A stretch of 64,000 bases of DNA from an uncultured Collinsella sp. (GTDB lineage: Bacteria > Actinomycetota > Coriobacteriia > Coriobacteriales > Coriobacteriaceae), in contig CAAFPY010000004.1 in NCBI GenBank assembly GCA_900764955.1, forward strand, positions 7,553 to 71,552, written 5' to 3'. The translations under genes were made by a program, and so were the position numbers. Below the pieces are notes generated by a model. That model was given only the letters and a program-made list of their open reading frames with translations. It did not search any database and was not told the origin of the DNA. The stretch's first letter is position 1; each line of letters starts with the position of its first letter. Of this stretch, positions 43,463 through 52,229 are shown piece by piece.

Positions 43463-43696
43463 GCGGAAACTGTGACCAGGAATTGCCACTCGGAATGGGA
43501 CGTGCTTTTCGGATCGCCCTTCAAGCGGAAACTACATCCCAGATTTCGGCTCCAAACCGGGATGTGCTTTCCCGGCGGCGTCTCTGGCGGAAATTGCACC
43601 CCGGAATGAGCGCTCAGAGTGGAACATGCTTTCCTAACGAAGCCGCATGCGGAAACTACGTCCCGGATTCGATGCTCAGGACGGGATGCCGTTTCC
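43463..43696. repeat. Palindromic repeat array 2 (48-nt units, 62 nt period)
   Basis: Four units at 43463-43510, 43525-43572, 43587-43634 and 43649-43696, all 48 nt and exactly 62 apart, same consensus as array 1 (GCGGAAA...CTTTCC). A related hairpin, CCTCCCATTTCT with AGAAATGGGAGG, follows at about 43719-43750. After that comes the duplicated terminator block at 43757-43788 and another half unit (GCATCCCGGAATTC). Confidence 0.85.
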
Positions 43697-43856
43697 GATA
43701 GAGGCATGGGGTGGAAAGCCTCCCATTTCTAATGTTCAAGAAATGGGAGGCAGCTCATCGCGAGCCGGGGCCTTTTGTTTGGAGCGGAGGCAGCATCCCG
43801 GAATTCAGGCAATCCGGTGGTCAGGGGTTGAGCGAGCGTTGCGCTAAGGATGCCAA

Positions 43857-43971
43857 GCGTAAAACCTTCAATGAAAATAGCGTAAAAACTGCATCTGTTA
43901 TGGCGTAAAAACTACATTGAATGTAGCGTAAAATCAGCATTGAGAATGGCGTAATTTCGCATATCGCGTGA
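43857..43971. repeat. Five tandem 23-bp repeats upstream of AAA/DUF4143 gene
   Basis: GCGTAA starts at 43857, 43880, 43903, 43926 and 43949, exactly 23 bp apart. The first four read GCGTAAAA followed by a variable CTnCATTGA-like part. The third unit has the near-palindrome CTACATTGAATGTAG. The array ends 20 bp before the ATPase start, as an iteron-like operator would. Confidence 0.85.
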
Positions 43972-43990
43972 TAGAGAGGGACGGCCGTCT

Positions 43991-45286
43991 ATGGATGCAC
44001 CAAAGAGATTGACCCAAAAGGGATATAGGCCCCGGCTCATAGAGGAGCGCCTCGACACCCTTATGCGGGCGTTTGGCTGTGTGGAGATCAACGGCCCCAA
44101 ATGGTGCGGCAAGACCTGGACGGCGCTCTCTCGCTCGGCAAGCGTCTCCAGGCTCGATGAGCCTGCGCAGCGCGCGGCGGCAGAGGTTGACCCAAGCCTG
44201 GCGCTCATCGGCGATGCGCCACACCTGGTCGATGAATGGCAGGAGGTGCCCGAGGTTTGGGATGCCGCCCGGCGCTTCGTGGACGCGAGCGGCAACGAAC
44301 GCGGGACACTTTTGCTCACGGGCTCGACCGCGCTCAAAAGCGAGGAGCGCAGCCATGTTCGTCATTCCGGCACGGGTAGGATCGCCCGTCTGTCAATGCG
44401 CCCCATGGCCCTGTGTGAGTCGGGCGACGGCGAGCCGCTCGTGTCACTGGCAAGCCTCTTTAAGGGCGAGGGTTTTGCCCCTCAGCGTTGCGAGAGCACG
44501 GTGGATGACGTCGCCCGCTGGTGCTGCAGGGGCGGTTGGCCTGCAAATCTTGGGCTTTCGGAAGATCTTGCGCGAGAGACGGCAAGCCAGTACGTGCACT
44601 CGGTGCTCGACGTCAACGTGCTGGATGAGGGCATGTCGCCCGAGCTTGCACACGGCCTTTTGCGAGCTCTTGCCATGAACGAGAGCCAGGCTGTCACGTA
44701 CAAGACGCTCATAAAGGACGCCTCGTACGGTGAGGCGGGCCCCGACGAGAGGACCATCGCTGCGTACTTGGACCTCTTCAACAGGCTCAAGCTGACCGAG
44801 GACCTGTGCGGATGGGAGCCGCCCATGCGCTCGAAGGCCCGCGTTCGCGTGCGCCCCAAGCGCTACTTCTGTGACCCGTCACTTGCGGCGGCGTTGCTGG
44901 GGGCTACCCCTGAGCGGCTGCTTGGCGATATGCAAACGTTGGGGATGCTCTTTGAGAACCTCGTTCTGCGCGACGTGCGCGTGTTCCTTTCCACCTACGG
45001 CGGTGTCGACAACAGTGTCCATTATTTCCGAGATGAGAAGGGCCTTGAGGTCGATCTGATCGTTGAGCACGACGGGCGCTGGGGAGCCATCGAGGTCAAG
45101 CTGAGTGATGCGAAAGCAGACGATGGAGCGAGAAATCTCAAGGCGCTGGAGAGGAAAGTGCTCTCCAATCCTGCCGCCCAGAATGCCGCGCCGGCGTTTT
45201 TGGCGGTCGTGGTTGGAAAGGGGAGCATTGCCTACACACGCGACGACGGCGTGGCGGTGATCCCCATGGCGGCACTTGGGGCGTAG
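43991..45286 (+). CDS. AAA_14/DUF4143-family ATPase
   Basis: 431 aa. Walker A is GPKWCGKT (35-42), Walker B LVDEWQ with D81-E82. The C-terminal DUF4143 region has a PD-(D/E)xK-like pattern: D355 in GLEVDLIV and E368-V-K370 in AIEVKLS. Proteins of this family are widespread, often multicopy, and their function is not established. The upstream 23-bp repeat array is the likely control site. A second member with its own array is at 50870. Confidence 0.88.
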   Translation: MDAPKRLTQKGYRPRLIEERLDTLMRAFGCVEINGPKWCGKTWTALSRSASVSRLDEPAQRAAAEVDPSLALIGDAPHLVDEWQEVPEVWDAARRFVDASGNERGTLLLTGSTALKSEERSHVRHSGTGRIARLSMRPMALCESGDGEPLVSLASLFKGEGFAPQRCESTVDDVARWCCRGGWPANLGLSEDLARETASQYVHSVLDVNVLDEGMSPELAHGLLRALAMNESQAVTYKTLIKDASYGEAGPDERTIAAYLDLFNRLKLTEDLCGWEPPMRSKARVRVRPKRYFCDPSLAAALLGATPERLLGDMQTLGMLFENLVLRDVRVFLSTYGGVDNSVHYFRDEKGLEVDLIVEHDGRWGAIEVKLSDAKADDGARNLKALERKVLSNPAAQNAAPAFLAVVVGKGSIAYTRDDGVAVIPMAALGA

Positions 45287-45328
45287 TGGTTTTGCGGGCG
45301 TGCCGTGCTTCCTTTACCGAAAATCCAT

Positions 45329-45575
45329 TTGGTAAACCAGATGCTCGCGGATAGAATAAAGTCGACGGCAGCCCAAGTGGTGAAGAGCTGGGCAGCGCCG
45401 TTGCTTGGTCAAGAGGTCAGTGCCTTAATGGCAGCGACTTGTTATGCTTCGAATGCTGCTTGAGTGCCTCGGAAAGTTCGATAAGCGCCGTGAAGAGCAA
45501 GACCAAAGCAACCAAGAGCTCTACGAGCTCTGATGGGCCCGGGATGACCGCTGATTCAAGTCACCGGGCCTAAAT
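45329..45575 (+). ncRNA. Putative small transcript between ATPase and exonuclease genes
   Basis: TTGGTA (45329-45334) and TAGAAT (45352-45357) are 17 bp apart. About 200 nt later GGCCCGG pairs with CCGGGCC (about 45536-45571), followed by TAAATCTTTTT. The span holds at most a 29-codon frame (MLRMLLECLGK...). The opposite strand has a short hydrophobic frame (LVALVLLFTALIELSEAL), reminiscent of holin-like type I toxins, but without a clear start codon. Either an sRNA or a toxin/antitoxin RNA pair. Confidence 0.35.
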
Positions 45576-45745
45576 CTTTTTCATGCATTTGAATAGAGCG
45601 GGCGGGATCCCTTGGGTCCGTCTGTGTGGCGCGTGCCTGGTGCATGGCATTGCACCCCGCTTTTGTGTCCGCACGGGCGCCTATCCTTACGGCAATGTAG
45701 CCGCTTGTGTAACCAAGCGGCAGGCAACGGAGAAAGGCCCTGACC

Positions 45746-46479
45746 GTGCCAGACAAAAAGACGCCGGATATTTCGGCCATCGATACGACGAACTTTGCGC
45801 GCCAGATCGTGCTGGACTTTGAGTTTGCGCCGGTGCCAAAGCAGCGCCAGCGCCGTGGACTGCACAATGAGATTATCGAGGTCGGCGCCGTCGAGCTCGA
45901 TTACCACGGCAACGTGATGGGCGAGTTCTCGCAGTTTGTGCAGACGGAATTTACCGAAGGCGTTGCGTTTCCCGTCCGCGAGCTTACAGGGATATCGACC
46001 GTGGACACCGCGATGGCCGATCCGCTCTACACGGTGATCAAAAGGCTCAGCGATTGGATTGGTCGCTACTCCGCCCAGGTGGTTTGCTGGAGCGAGGTGA
46101 ATCGTCGACAGCTCTTGACCGAGTGCCAGGCAAAGCAATCGATCTTTCCGTATTTCGTACGGACTGGTCCGACCTGCAGGCGTTTTACACCTCGATCATG
46201 GACGTGGGCAGCCACGGGTGCGTCTCTTTGAGTGACGCGGCAGCGTGGTTTGGCATCGAGTTCGACGAGTCGACGGGCCATGCCCACAGTGCCCTAGCCG
46301 ATGTGCGCGTGACCGCCAAGCTGCTCAAGCAGATGATGGAGGGGGACTATCACGTGAGTCTGCACGCCCAGGAGATCCGCCAGCGGTGGGGGATGGGCGA
46401 GCGACCCCAGACGCGCCTTTCCAGCAAGTGCCCCGAGCTGGGCGACCTGCAGCTGAGGTTGAAGACGGAGGGGAGATAG
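45746..46479 (+). pseudogene. DEDDh 3'-5' exonuclease, single-base frameshift
   Basis: Frame 1 gives VLDFEFAP (catalytic D and E) and HNEIIEVGAVEL as far as LLTECQAK. The homology then continues in another frame from IDLSVFRTDW through the HAHSALADVRVTAKLL motif to a stop at 46479. One added base near 46135 would restore about 244 aa with all DEDDh residues. It is either a recent pseudogene or a sequencing error. Confidence 0.8.
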
Positions 46480-46522
46480 GCGGCGTTGGCCGTCTGCATG
46501 GCGCGTGGCCTGTCGCGTATCG

Positions 46523-47758
46523 CTACTCTTCCTGCCGCTTGGCAGGCAGGATGTAGACGTTCTCGGCGTCCACGGCGATCTGCGTGGGGCGGTTGTAGAG
46601 GGTGTCTACTTCCATTACGCTCTGCTTGAACGGTGCGACGTCAGGCGTCTTTGCCCGATGGAGCTTTTCGAGGAGTTTCTCGGATTGCCTGTCGTTGAAC
46701 CTGCCGATGTCCTCTCCTGCACCCTCGAGTGCCTCGTCGATGAGCGTATGTTCGCCCACGGGGGTCTTTGCGATGGCGTGACCGAGCAATTTGCCCGCGG
46801 ACGCGATGCCGCCCAGCAGTGCCGCATCGACGGTGTCGGCAGTTCCCGCCTCGAGGGCGTCGTAACACTCGGTGTAGAGCTCGCGATACGCAATCGAATC
46901 GGCCTCGATCTTCGCGGTGGCGTCCGCGAGCTTTGCGGGCTCGAAGTTCTGGGCGAGCATGGGTTCGAGGAACAGTGAGAACGCGTGGATGTAGGTGGCG
47001 AGCTGGCAGTCTTTGAGGTAGTCGAGCACCTTGTCGAGGCGTCTGCCCAAGCCGTCTCGCACCTCGATGAACCCTTTCTTTTTCAGATCCGCTTGCGCCT
47101 GCGAGCGGAAGAGTTCCATGTCCTGCGCGGACGACTGTTTGATGTCGAGCACCTTCATATGAGCGTTTGCCATGTAGGTGGCGTTGCCGTAGTTGAGGCC
47201 GTAACCGTTGAGGATGTCTGCGAGCGTCTTGAGGTTGCCACGCATGTTGGCCTTGTCGCGCTGACGCATGTACTCGAACATCTCGTCGACGGACTCCTGG
47301 ATGGAGTCGAGCTTTTGGTTTATCTGCGCGATTGCGGCTGCCATGAACAACGACGTCGGGTCGTAAGGCACTTGAGTGACGCTCGTGGCGATGTCGCCCT
47401 CGACTACGTGGAAGCGCGCCTGTCCAAAGCCCTTGACTGCGTCGCGGTAGCCCCCTGTGAGACCGCTGCCGTCCTTGAACGAGTTGAGTTTCGACGGATC
47501 GAGCGGGTTGCCAAATTTGTCAGTCGCCTGGAGCAACGTGGGTACGCTCACCGTGTTAGTGACGGTGCGAAACATCGAGGGGAGCGAGGCGAACGCCACG
47601 CCGAGCTGGGGAATTCGCTCGAGCGGCAGCTTGATGGCGCCGGAGACGTCCACCCGCTCCTGGGTGAGCGCGAGGTGGATTTTGGTCGATGCGAGCTGTT
47701 TTGCCACGAGTTCCTCTCGGCCGCCGTCCGTTGAGGGTTTGATCTCGTTGTCTGCCAT
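46523..47758 (-). CDS. Hypothetical helical protein
   Basis: 411 aa from the ATG preceded by CAAGGAGC; I reject an upstream start that adds 30 residues. There is no signal peptide or clear membrane helix. The middle (AQINQKLDSIQESVDEMFEYM) is a probable coiled coil, followed by long amphipathic helices. A glycine/alanine-rich patch (LLGGIASAGKLLGHAIA) could be membrane-active. I do not recognise the family. It converges on the exonuclease pseudogene within the accessory island. Confidence 0.7.
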   Translation of the reverse strand: MADNEIKPSTDGGREELVAKQLASTKIHLALTQERVDVSGAIKLPLERIPQLGVAFASLPSMFRTVTNTVSVPTLLQATDKFGNPLDPSKLNSFKDGSGLTGGYRDAVKGFGQARFHVVEGDIATSVTQVPYDPTSLFMAAAIAQINQKLDSIQESVDEMFEYMRQRDKANMRGNLKTLADILNGYGLNYGNATYMANAHMKVLDIKQSSAQDMELFRSQAQADLKKKGFIEVRDGLGRRLDKVLDYLKDCQLATYIHAFSLFLEPMLAQNFEPAKLADATAKIEADSIAYRELYTECYDALEAGTADTVDAALLGGIASAGKLLGHAIAKTPVGEHTLIDEALEGAGEDIGRFNDRQSEKLLEKLHRAKTPDVAPFKQSVMEVDTLYNRPTQIAVDAENVYILPAKRQEE

Positions 47759-47940
47759 AGCGTGCTCCTTGTTTGCGTTGATCGCCGTGGGCATTATCTC
47801 ATTGCTAGGTGGCTTGCCAGAGCGGGGTAGAGACCGAGCGTCTGGCAAAACTCGTTAACTGATTGCATTTCAGCGGATTGGGTTGATTGCAAGAGAAGGA
47901 CGGCTATCCATCTGCCCTTCCCAGTTGAGTTCGCTTTGAG

Positions 47941-49755
47941 CTACTGTTCGTGCCTATGCTGCTTGGGCTCAAGCCTTCTCGCTGCCGCGAAGCAGGCCGT
48001 GGCCGCCATGGCTAATGCGATGCTGGCCATCCAAGCGGAGTCGCCGGTTACGGCGAGCTTTAGTTCATCGGTTGTCGTGTGTCCCGACCTTTTTGTAGAC
48101 GCCTCGTCGGCGTCCTTTTCAGGATTGGCAGGATCACTTTTGTTGTCGCCGGGTGAATCTACATCGGTCTTGCCGCCCGCCTGCTCCCCTTGGGCCTTCC
48201 CCTCCACGGTGAAGGATGCATCGGTCGCCGTCCCGTCCTTCCAGACGGCCGTGACGGTGTGTCCGCCGGCGGCAAGCGTGTCCAGGTAGGCCGGCTTGAG
48301 CTCGATAATCGTGCTGCCCTTGGTTGCGGTGTAGTTCTCAGCGGAGGCCTCATTTCCGTCCACGAGGAGACGCGTGAACTCATCGAGAGGACCGCTGAAG
48401 CGGAAGGTCAGACCGTTCTCGTTGCCCTTTGCATATGCCTGTCCGTTGCCCTTGGTGGCGGCATACAGCGGGGCGGTCACGTCGAAGGTGACGTTCTCCG
48501 CGTCGTCGACATCAAAGGTCCGGACGCCGGTCTTGCCGTTACGCTCGGCGTAGGCGGAGCTGTAGACGAAGGTCTCATGACCCGCCTTGTCGAGGACCGC
48601 GAGGGCATGGATTTCAAACGAGCCCATCGAGAGCGACGTGGGGAACTCGATTTCGATATAGCCTCTTGCCGCATCGTAGCTGCAGCTCAACGTTTTACGG
48701 GCCTTTACAGAGTTCGGGTCCTCGACATAGCCGGGGTCGCCGAGAATCGGGGAGACAGACTTCACGCCGTCCGCGTCGCCTACATTGCAATAGATGCGGA
48801 GGAGCCCGCCGACAGGGACTCTCTTCGCGGAGATGGAAACGTTCGAGACCGTGGGCGGGTTCCGGTCGATCGCGCTGCCGGTCACCTCGAAGCACAGCTC
48901 GCTCGGGTCGGCAACCGAGAAAGTCGCGCCCGAGATGCCGTTGGCCCTGGCGTAGGAACTCTCGTACACATCGGTCTCGAACCCTAGGTCATCGGTGACC
49001 GAAAGGCCGATCAGCCTGTGCCTTCCGATCCTATTGCTGTCGAATGTGAGGTCGAACCCGTCGATAGACGAGCCTCCGTGATAATAGGCCGACGAAACGG
49101 AGCAGCCGTCGTCCTTATCCTCCCAGCCCCGCTGCAGTATGGGGGAAACGGAGCGAACGCCGTCCGGGTCCGCGACGGACCAAGAGATGTGGAAGTCGGC
49201 ACCGGTCGCGACCTCCCTGCTCGAGAACGACACGGAGGACACGGTCGGCGGGTTCTGGTCCGCGGGCCCCTCGGTCACCTCATAGACGAGGGGGCTGGTG
49301 GCGAAGGTCGGAGAGTTGAGTCCCTTCTCCTCGGCATACGCCGCGTCGTAGACATCGGTAACCCATCCAAGGCTATCGGTCACGCCGAGGCCGATGATCC
49401 GGTACCTGCAGGGCCGGTCGCTCGGGGAGGTGGGGATATCGAAGCCCGCGGTCGTGTCGCCGGTCGACCGGAAGGCGAGGTGGGAGCTGTTGCCCTGGTC
49501 CCCGTCATCGCTATCGACGACGACCTCGACTATCGGCGTGACTGACCGCACCCCATCGGGGTCGTCCACATCGTAGCCGACATGCAGCGTGGAGCCGGCC
49601 GTGACTGTCGTCGCGGATAACGTTACGTTGGAGATGCTGGGCGGGTTCGGGTCAGACGCAGCGAGGGCGGTTGAGGGCAAAGCTAGCGCTACGGCGGCGG
49701 ACAGCGGGACGAGCAGGCGGTGCGCGAAGCGCCTGGAGAATTTCAAGGAGGTCAT
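47941..49755 (-). CDS. LAxTG-anchored surface protein with repeated Ig-like domains
   Basis: 604 aa. Signal peptide about 1-32 (cleavage after STALA). Three repeats of about 130 residues each start with NPP(S/T)xSxV and contain DPDGVRSVxPI, a beta-sandwich pattern. A fourth domain (about 455-530) resembles the X2/Ig-like fold (AYLDTLAAGGHTVTAVWKDG). A Pro/Asp/Lys linker leads to L567-A-V-T-G571, a hydrophobic helix and a basic tail (ARRLEPKQHRHEQ). LAxTG is the class E sortase signal of high-GC actinobacteria. Likely a wall-linked adhesin-type protein; ligand unknown. Confidence 0.8.
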   Translation of the reverse strand: MTSLKFSRRFAHRLLVPLSAAVALALPSTALAASDPNPPSISNVTLSATTVTAGSTLHVGYDVDDPDGVRSVTPIVEVVVDSDDGDQGNSSHLAFRSTGDTTAGFDIPTSPSDRPCRYRIIGLGVTDSLGWVTDVYDAAYAEEKGLNSPTFATSPLVYEVTEGPADQNPPTVSSVSFSSREVATGADFHISWSVADPDGVRSVSPILQRGWEDKDDGCSVSSAYYHGGSSIDGFDLTFDSNRIGRHRLIGLSVTDDLGFETDVYESSYARANGISGATFSVADPSELCFEVTGSAIDRNPPTVSNVSISAKRVPVGGLLRIYCNVGDADGVKSVSPILGDPGYVEDPNSVKARKTLSCSYDAARGYIEIEFPTSLSMGSFEIHALAVLDKAGHETFVYSSAYAERNGKTGVRTFDVDDAENVTFDVTAPLYAATKGNGQAYAKGNENGLTFRFSGPLDEFTRLLVDGNEASAENYTATKGSTIIELKPAYLDTLAAGGHTVTAVWKDGTATDASFTVEGKAQGEQAGGKTDVDSPGDNKSDPANPEKDADEASTKRSGHTTTDELKLAVTGDSAWMASIALAMAATACFAAARRLEPKQHRHEQ

Positions 49756-50136
49756 TGACGATGCCGATCTTCCATAATTGTTGCAACGATACCAGTATAT
49801 CTTTGGCCCACGCTAGCCTGATGTTCTTTCCGCGAACGGCTCGTTAGTTTAGAGACGGCGTATGGACGCCCGTCTCGTCCAAGTTTCTCGTAAGGGCGAT
49901 TATGAGGGCATGAAGAGACTTTCTCGGAACAATCAATTGGGGATATCAAAGAAATGCTGGACGCCGCCCGATCGCTCAATGCCTTTGAGGCGAAATGCGG
50001 CGCATCGGCTACGTTGTTGAGATCATTTATCGAGCGATACGTCATTCCAGCCGATGCCACCATCATGAGGCTTCTGTTCCTACACCCCCGCAATCCCGCG
50101 GGCCGCACTCAACAGCTCATACTCCCTCTGGCTCCA
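49756..50136. other. Intergenic region, no assignable gene
   Basis: 380 bp. A frame reading LDAARSLNAFEAKCGASAT at 49954 might be a fragment of a lost gene, but it has no ribosome site, overlaps the opposite gene and matches nothing I recognise. No tRNA or strong hairpin seen. Confidence 0.4.
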
Positions 50137-50502
50137 CTAGTACAGCTCGGCCGTGCGTACGGCGTCGCGGCACAGGTTTAGGAACACCTCAGCTCCCTCG
50201 CAGAAGCACTCGCGGGCAAAGGCGCCGGATCCGTCCGCAACGCACGCGCCGTCGGCGAAGAGCATCCAGCTGGACGGCTCGCGCGAGTCATCTCCGAGCA
50301 GCTTGATCTGCAGTACGTGCGGATTGTCGGCAACGCAGAGCTCTTCCTCGAACACCTGCACGGTAAAGCGCATCTGGTGGGAGAGACTGCTCTTGATCAT
50401 GGCCGAGGCATAGCCGTTCGGCTTGTCCAGAAGATGCATTCGTTTTGGCTTGGCTGCCAGGTTGTGGAAGTTGCGCTCACTGCGCACAGAGAAATTGTCC
50501 AT
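50137..50502 (-). CDS. Conserved-looking hypothetical protein
   Basis: 121 aa from an ATG preceded by GAAAGGAG. It is basic at the N-terminus (MDNFSVRSERNFHNLAAKPKRM) with alternating hydrophobic residues in the middle (MRFTVQVFEEELCV...HVLQIKLLGD) that suggest beta strands, then ECFCEGAEVFLNLC. No domain recognised. It is divergent from the AAA/DUF4143 gene at 50870. Confidence 0.65.
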   Translation of the reverse strand: MDNFSVRSERNFHNLAAKPKRMHLLDKPNGYASAMIKSSLSHQMRFTVQVFEEELCVADNPHVLQIKLLGDDSREPSSWMLFADGACVADGSGAFARECFCEGAEVFLNLCRDAVRTAELY

Positions 50503-50721
50503 ACGGACTCCTTTCATCGATGTTGGCAGGGCCACCGTGCCTCTTGGCCGGTTGGCGTCGGGATCGTGGAGCCAACTCTCTACCCCGACTCTGGATAAAA
50601 CCGCCCGCTCCTTGCGGGCAAGATGGAGTCTATCAGCGCGCGCGGACAGAAATCAAGCGCTGCGTTTGAAATGACGCGCGGACGGCGCTTGATTTCGCCA
50701 GCTGCTGCTAGGCTTAAATCA

Positions 50722-50834
50722 GAAAAAGTGTCGAAATCGCCCATGTAAAAGTATGGAAAAGTGTCGTAATGTACACTTTAAAACCTCGGAAAAGTGTCGA
50801 AATGAGCACCTAACAACCACGAAAAAGTGTATCC
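50722..50834. repeat. Four tandem 33-bp repeats upstream of second AAA/DUF4143 gene
   Basis: AAAAGTGT starts at 50724, 50757, 50790 and 50823, exactly 33 bp apart. Units two and three read GGAAAAGTGTCG(T/A)AATG. The last copy runs into TATCCT at 50830-50835, a possible -10 box, and the gene starts 35 bp further on. The open frame runs through the repeats, but without a ribosome site. Confidence 0.85.
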
Positions 50835-50869
50835 TAGTGCTAAAACAGCACGTAATAAGGGGTGCGCTT

Positions 50870-52192
50870 ATGCTACAGAGAAAAGCGAAAGCACAATTTG
50901 AATCTTGGCTTGCCTCGTCGCCTAACAAGGCCCTTTTGGTCAAGGGCGCCCGACAGGTAGGAAAGTCATATCTGGTCAACGCGTTCGCACGTGAATCGTT
51001 CGAAAATGTCGTGACGTTCGACCTTATCGCCGACGCGTCCGTGCGCGATTCGTTTTTGGCGGCGAAAAGTGCGGACGACCTGCTTATGCGCATGTCTATT
51101 GCTGCGACGCAGCCGATGGTTGCGAACAAGACCGTCGTGGTTATCGACGAGGTGCAGCGATGCCCCAATGTGGTGACGTTTATCAAATACCTGGTCCAGC
51201 GCGGCGACTTTCGATACATCCTTACCGGATCGCTCCTTGGTGTTGAGCTCGAGGGCATCGATTCCCTGCCGGTGGGGTATGTCGAGCAGGTCCAGATGTA
51301 CCCGCTCGACTTTGAGGAGTTTTGCTGGGCAAATGGCGTTGGTGCCAGCGTGTTTGACATGCTCAGGGGCTGTCTAAAGGATGAAGGGGAGCTCCCCGGC
51401 TATCTGTATGACCGCTTGCTCGATCTGTTCCATCAGTATGTGGTGGTGGGAGGCATGCCCGACGCGGTCAATTCCTTCTTGGCGACGCGCAATGTCGACG
51501 AGGTTCGAAACATTCACCGCGATCTTCACGCCCTGTATCGCGATGACATCGCAAAGTACGCTCCGCCCGAGCTACGCTTGGTTATTCGAGATATCTATGA
51601 TTTGATTCCCAGCGAGGCCGGCTCCAAAAACAAGCGATTCAAGCTGTCGTCGATTAACGGTGTCAAACGTTTTTCGCAAGTGACAGATCATTTTCTCTGG
51701 TTATCGGAGGCGGGTGTCGCGCTTCCCGTGTATAACGTAACGGCGCCCGTGGCACCCCTTTTATTGGGGGAGCAGCGAAATCTATTTAAGCTGTTTTACC
51801 TGGACACCGGAATGCTCATGTCGTCGTATTCCAAAAAGGTCGCCCAAGGCGTTTTTGATGGGGAGGCGGAAGACGCCTTTGGCATGAATATGGGGGCGGC
51901 GTTTGAGGGCTTCGTCGCCCAAGAGCTCAAAGCTCATGGATTCAGATTGCGCTACTTTACGTCGAAAAAGGTCGGCGAGCTCGATTTTGTGGAAGAGACG
52001 TTCGATGGGGAAGTGCTCGCCATCGAGGTCAAGTCGGGCAAGAGCTTTAAGTCCCACGCGGCGCTCGATAACGCACTGGCAACGAAGGGCTACGGAATCG
52101 ATCGCGCCCTGGTACTTGCGGAATGTAATCTTCACCGCGATGGTGACGTGCTGTATCTGCCCATCTTTATGGCAGGGTTTTGGGAGCCGTAA
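50870..52192 (+). CDS. AAA_14/DUF4143-family ATPase
   Basis: 440 aa. Walker A GARQVGKS (26-33), Walker B VVVIDEVQRC and the sensor-like YILTGSLLGVEL. The DUF4143 part has FHQYVVVGGMPDAV and a C-terminal nuclease-like pattern, GELDFVEE then LAIEVKSGK. It is distinct in sequence from the relative at 43991 and closer to typical members. AAGGGGTGCG precedes the ATG at 50870; an in-frame start inside the repeats is rejected. Biological role of the family is not established. Confidence 0.9.
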   Translation: MLQRKAKAQFESWLASSPNKALLVKGARQVGKSYLVNAFARESFENVVTFDLIADASVRDSFLAAKSADDLLMRMSIAATQPMVANKTVVVIDEVQRCPNVVTFIKYLVQRGDFRYILTGSLLGVELEGIDSLPVGYVEQVQMYPLDFEEFCWANGVGASVFDMLRGCLKDEGELPGYLYDRLLDLFHQYVVVGGMPDAVNSFLATRNVDEVRNIHRDLHALYRDDIAKYAPPELRLVIRDIYDLIPSEAGSKNKRFKLSSINGVKRFSQVTDHFLWLSEAGVALPVYNVTAPVAPLLLGEQRNLFKLFYLDTGMLMSSYSKKVAQGVFDGEAEDAFGMNMGAAFEGFVAQELKAHGFRLRYFTSKKVGELDFVEETFDGEVLAIEVKSGKSFKSHAALDNALATKGYGIDRALVLAECNLHRDGDVLYLPIFMAGFWEP

Positions 52193-52229
52193 CGTGCCGC
52201 CGGCTCTTCCGGCCTTCCCTTAACCCTCG

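Noticed and set aside
41934..43696. CRISPR array
   Set aside because: Repeats are imperfect, palindromic and vary together; spacers are only 13-14 nt and partly conserved; no cas genes nearby.
49954..50181. 75-codon frame before the hypothetical gene at 50137
   Set aside because: No ribosome site, overlaps a better-supported opposite gene.
50753..50869. Upstream start adding 39 residues to the second AAA/DUF4143 protein
   Set aside because: The added segment is just the translated 33-bp repeats and lacks a ribosome site; the ATG at 50870 has one.
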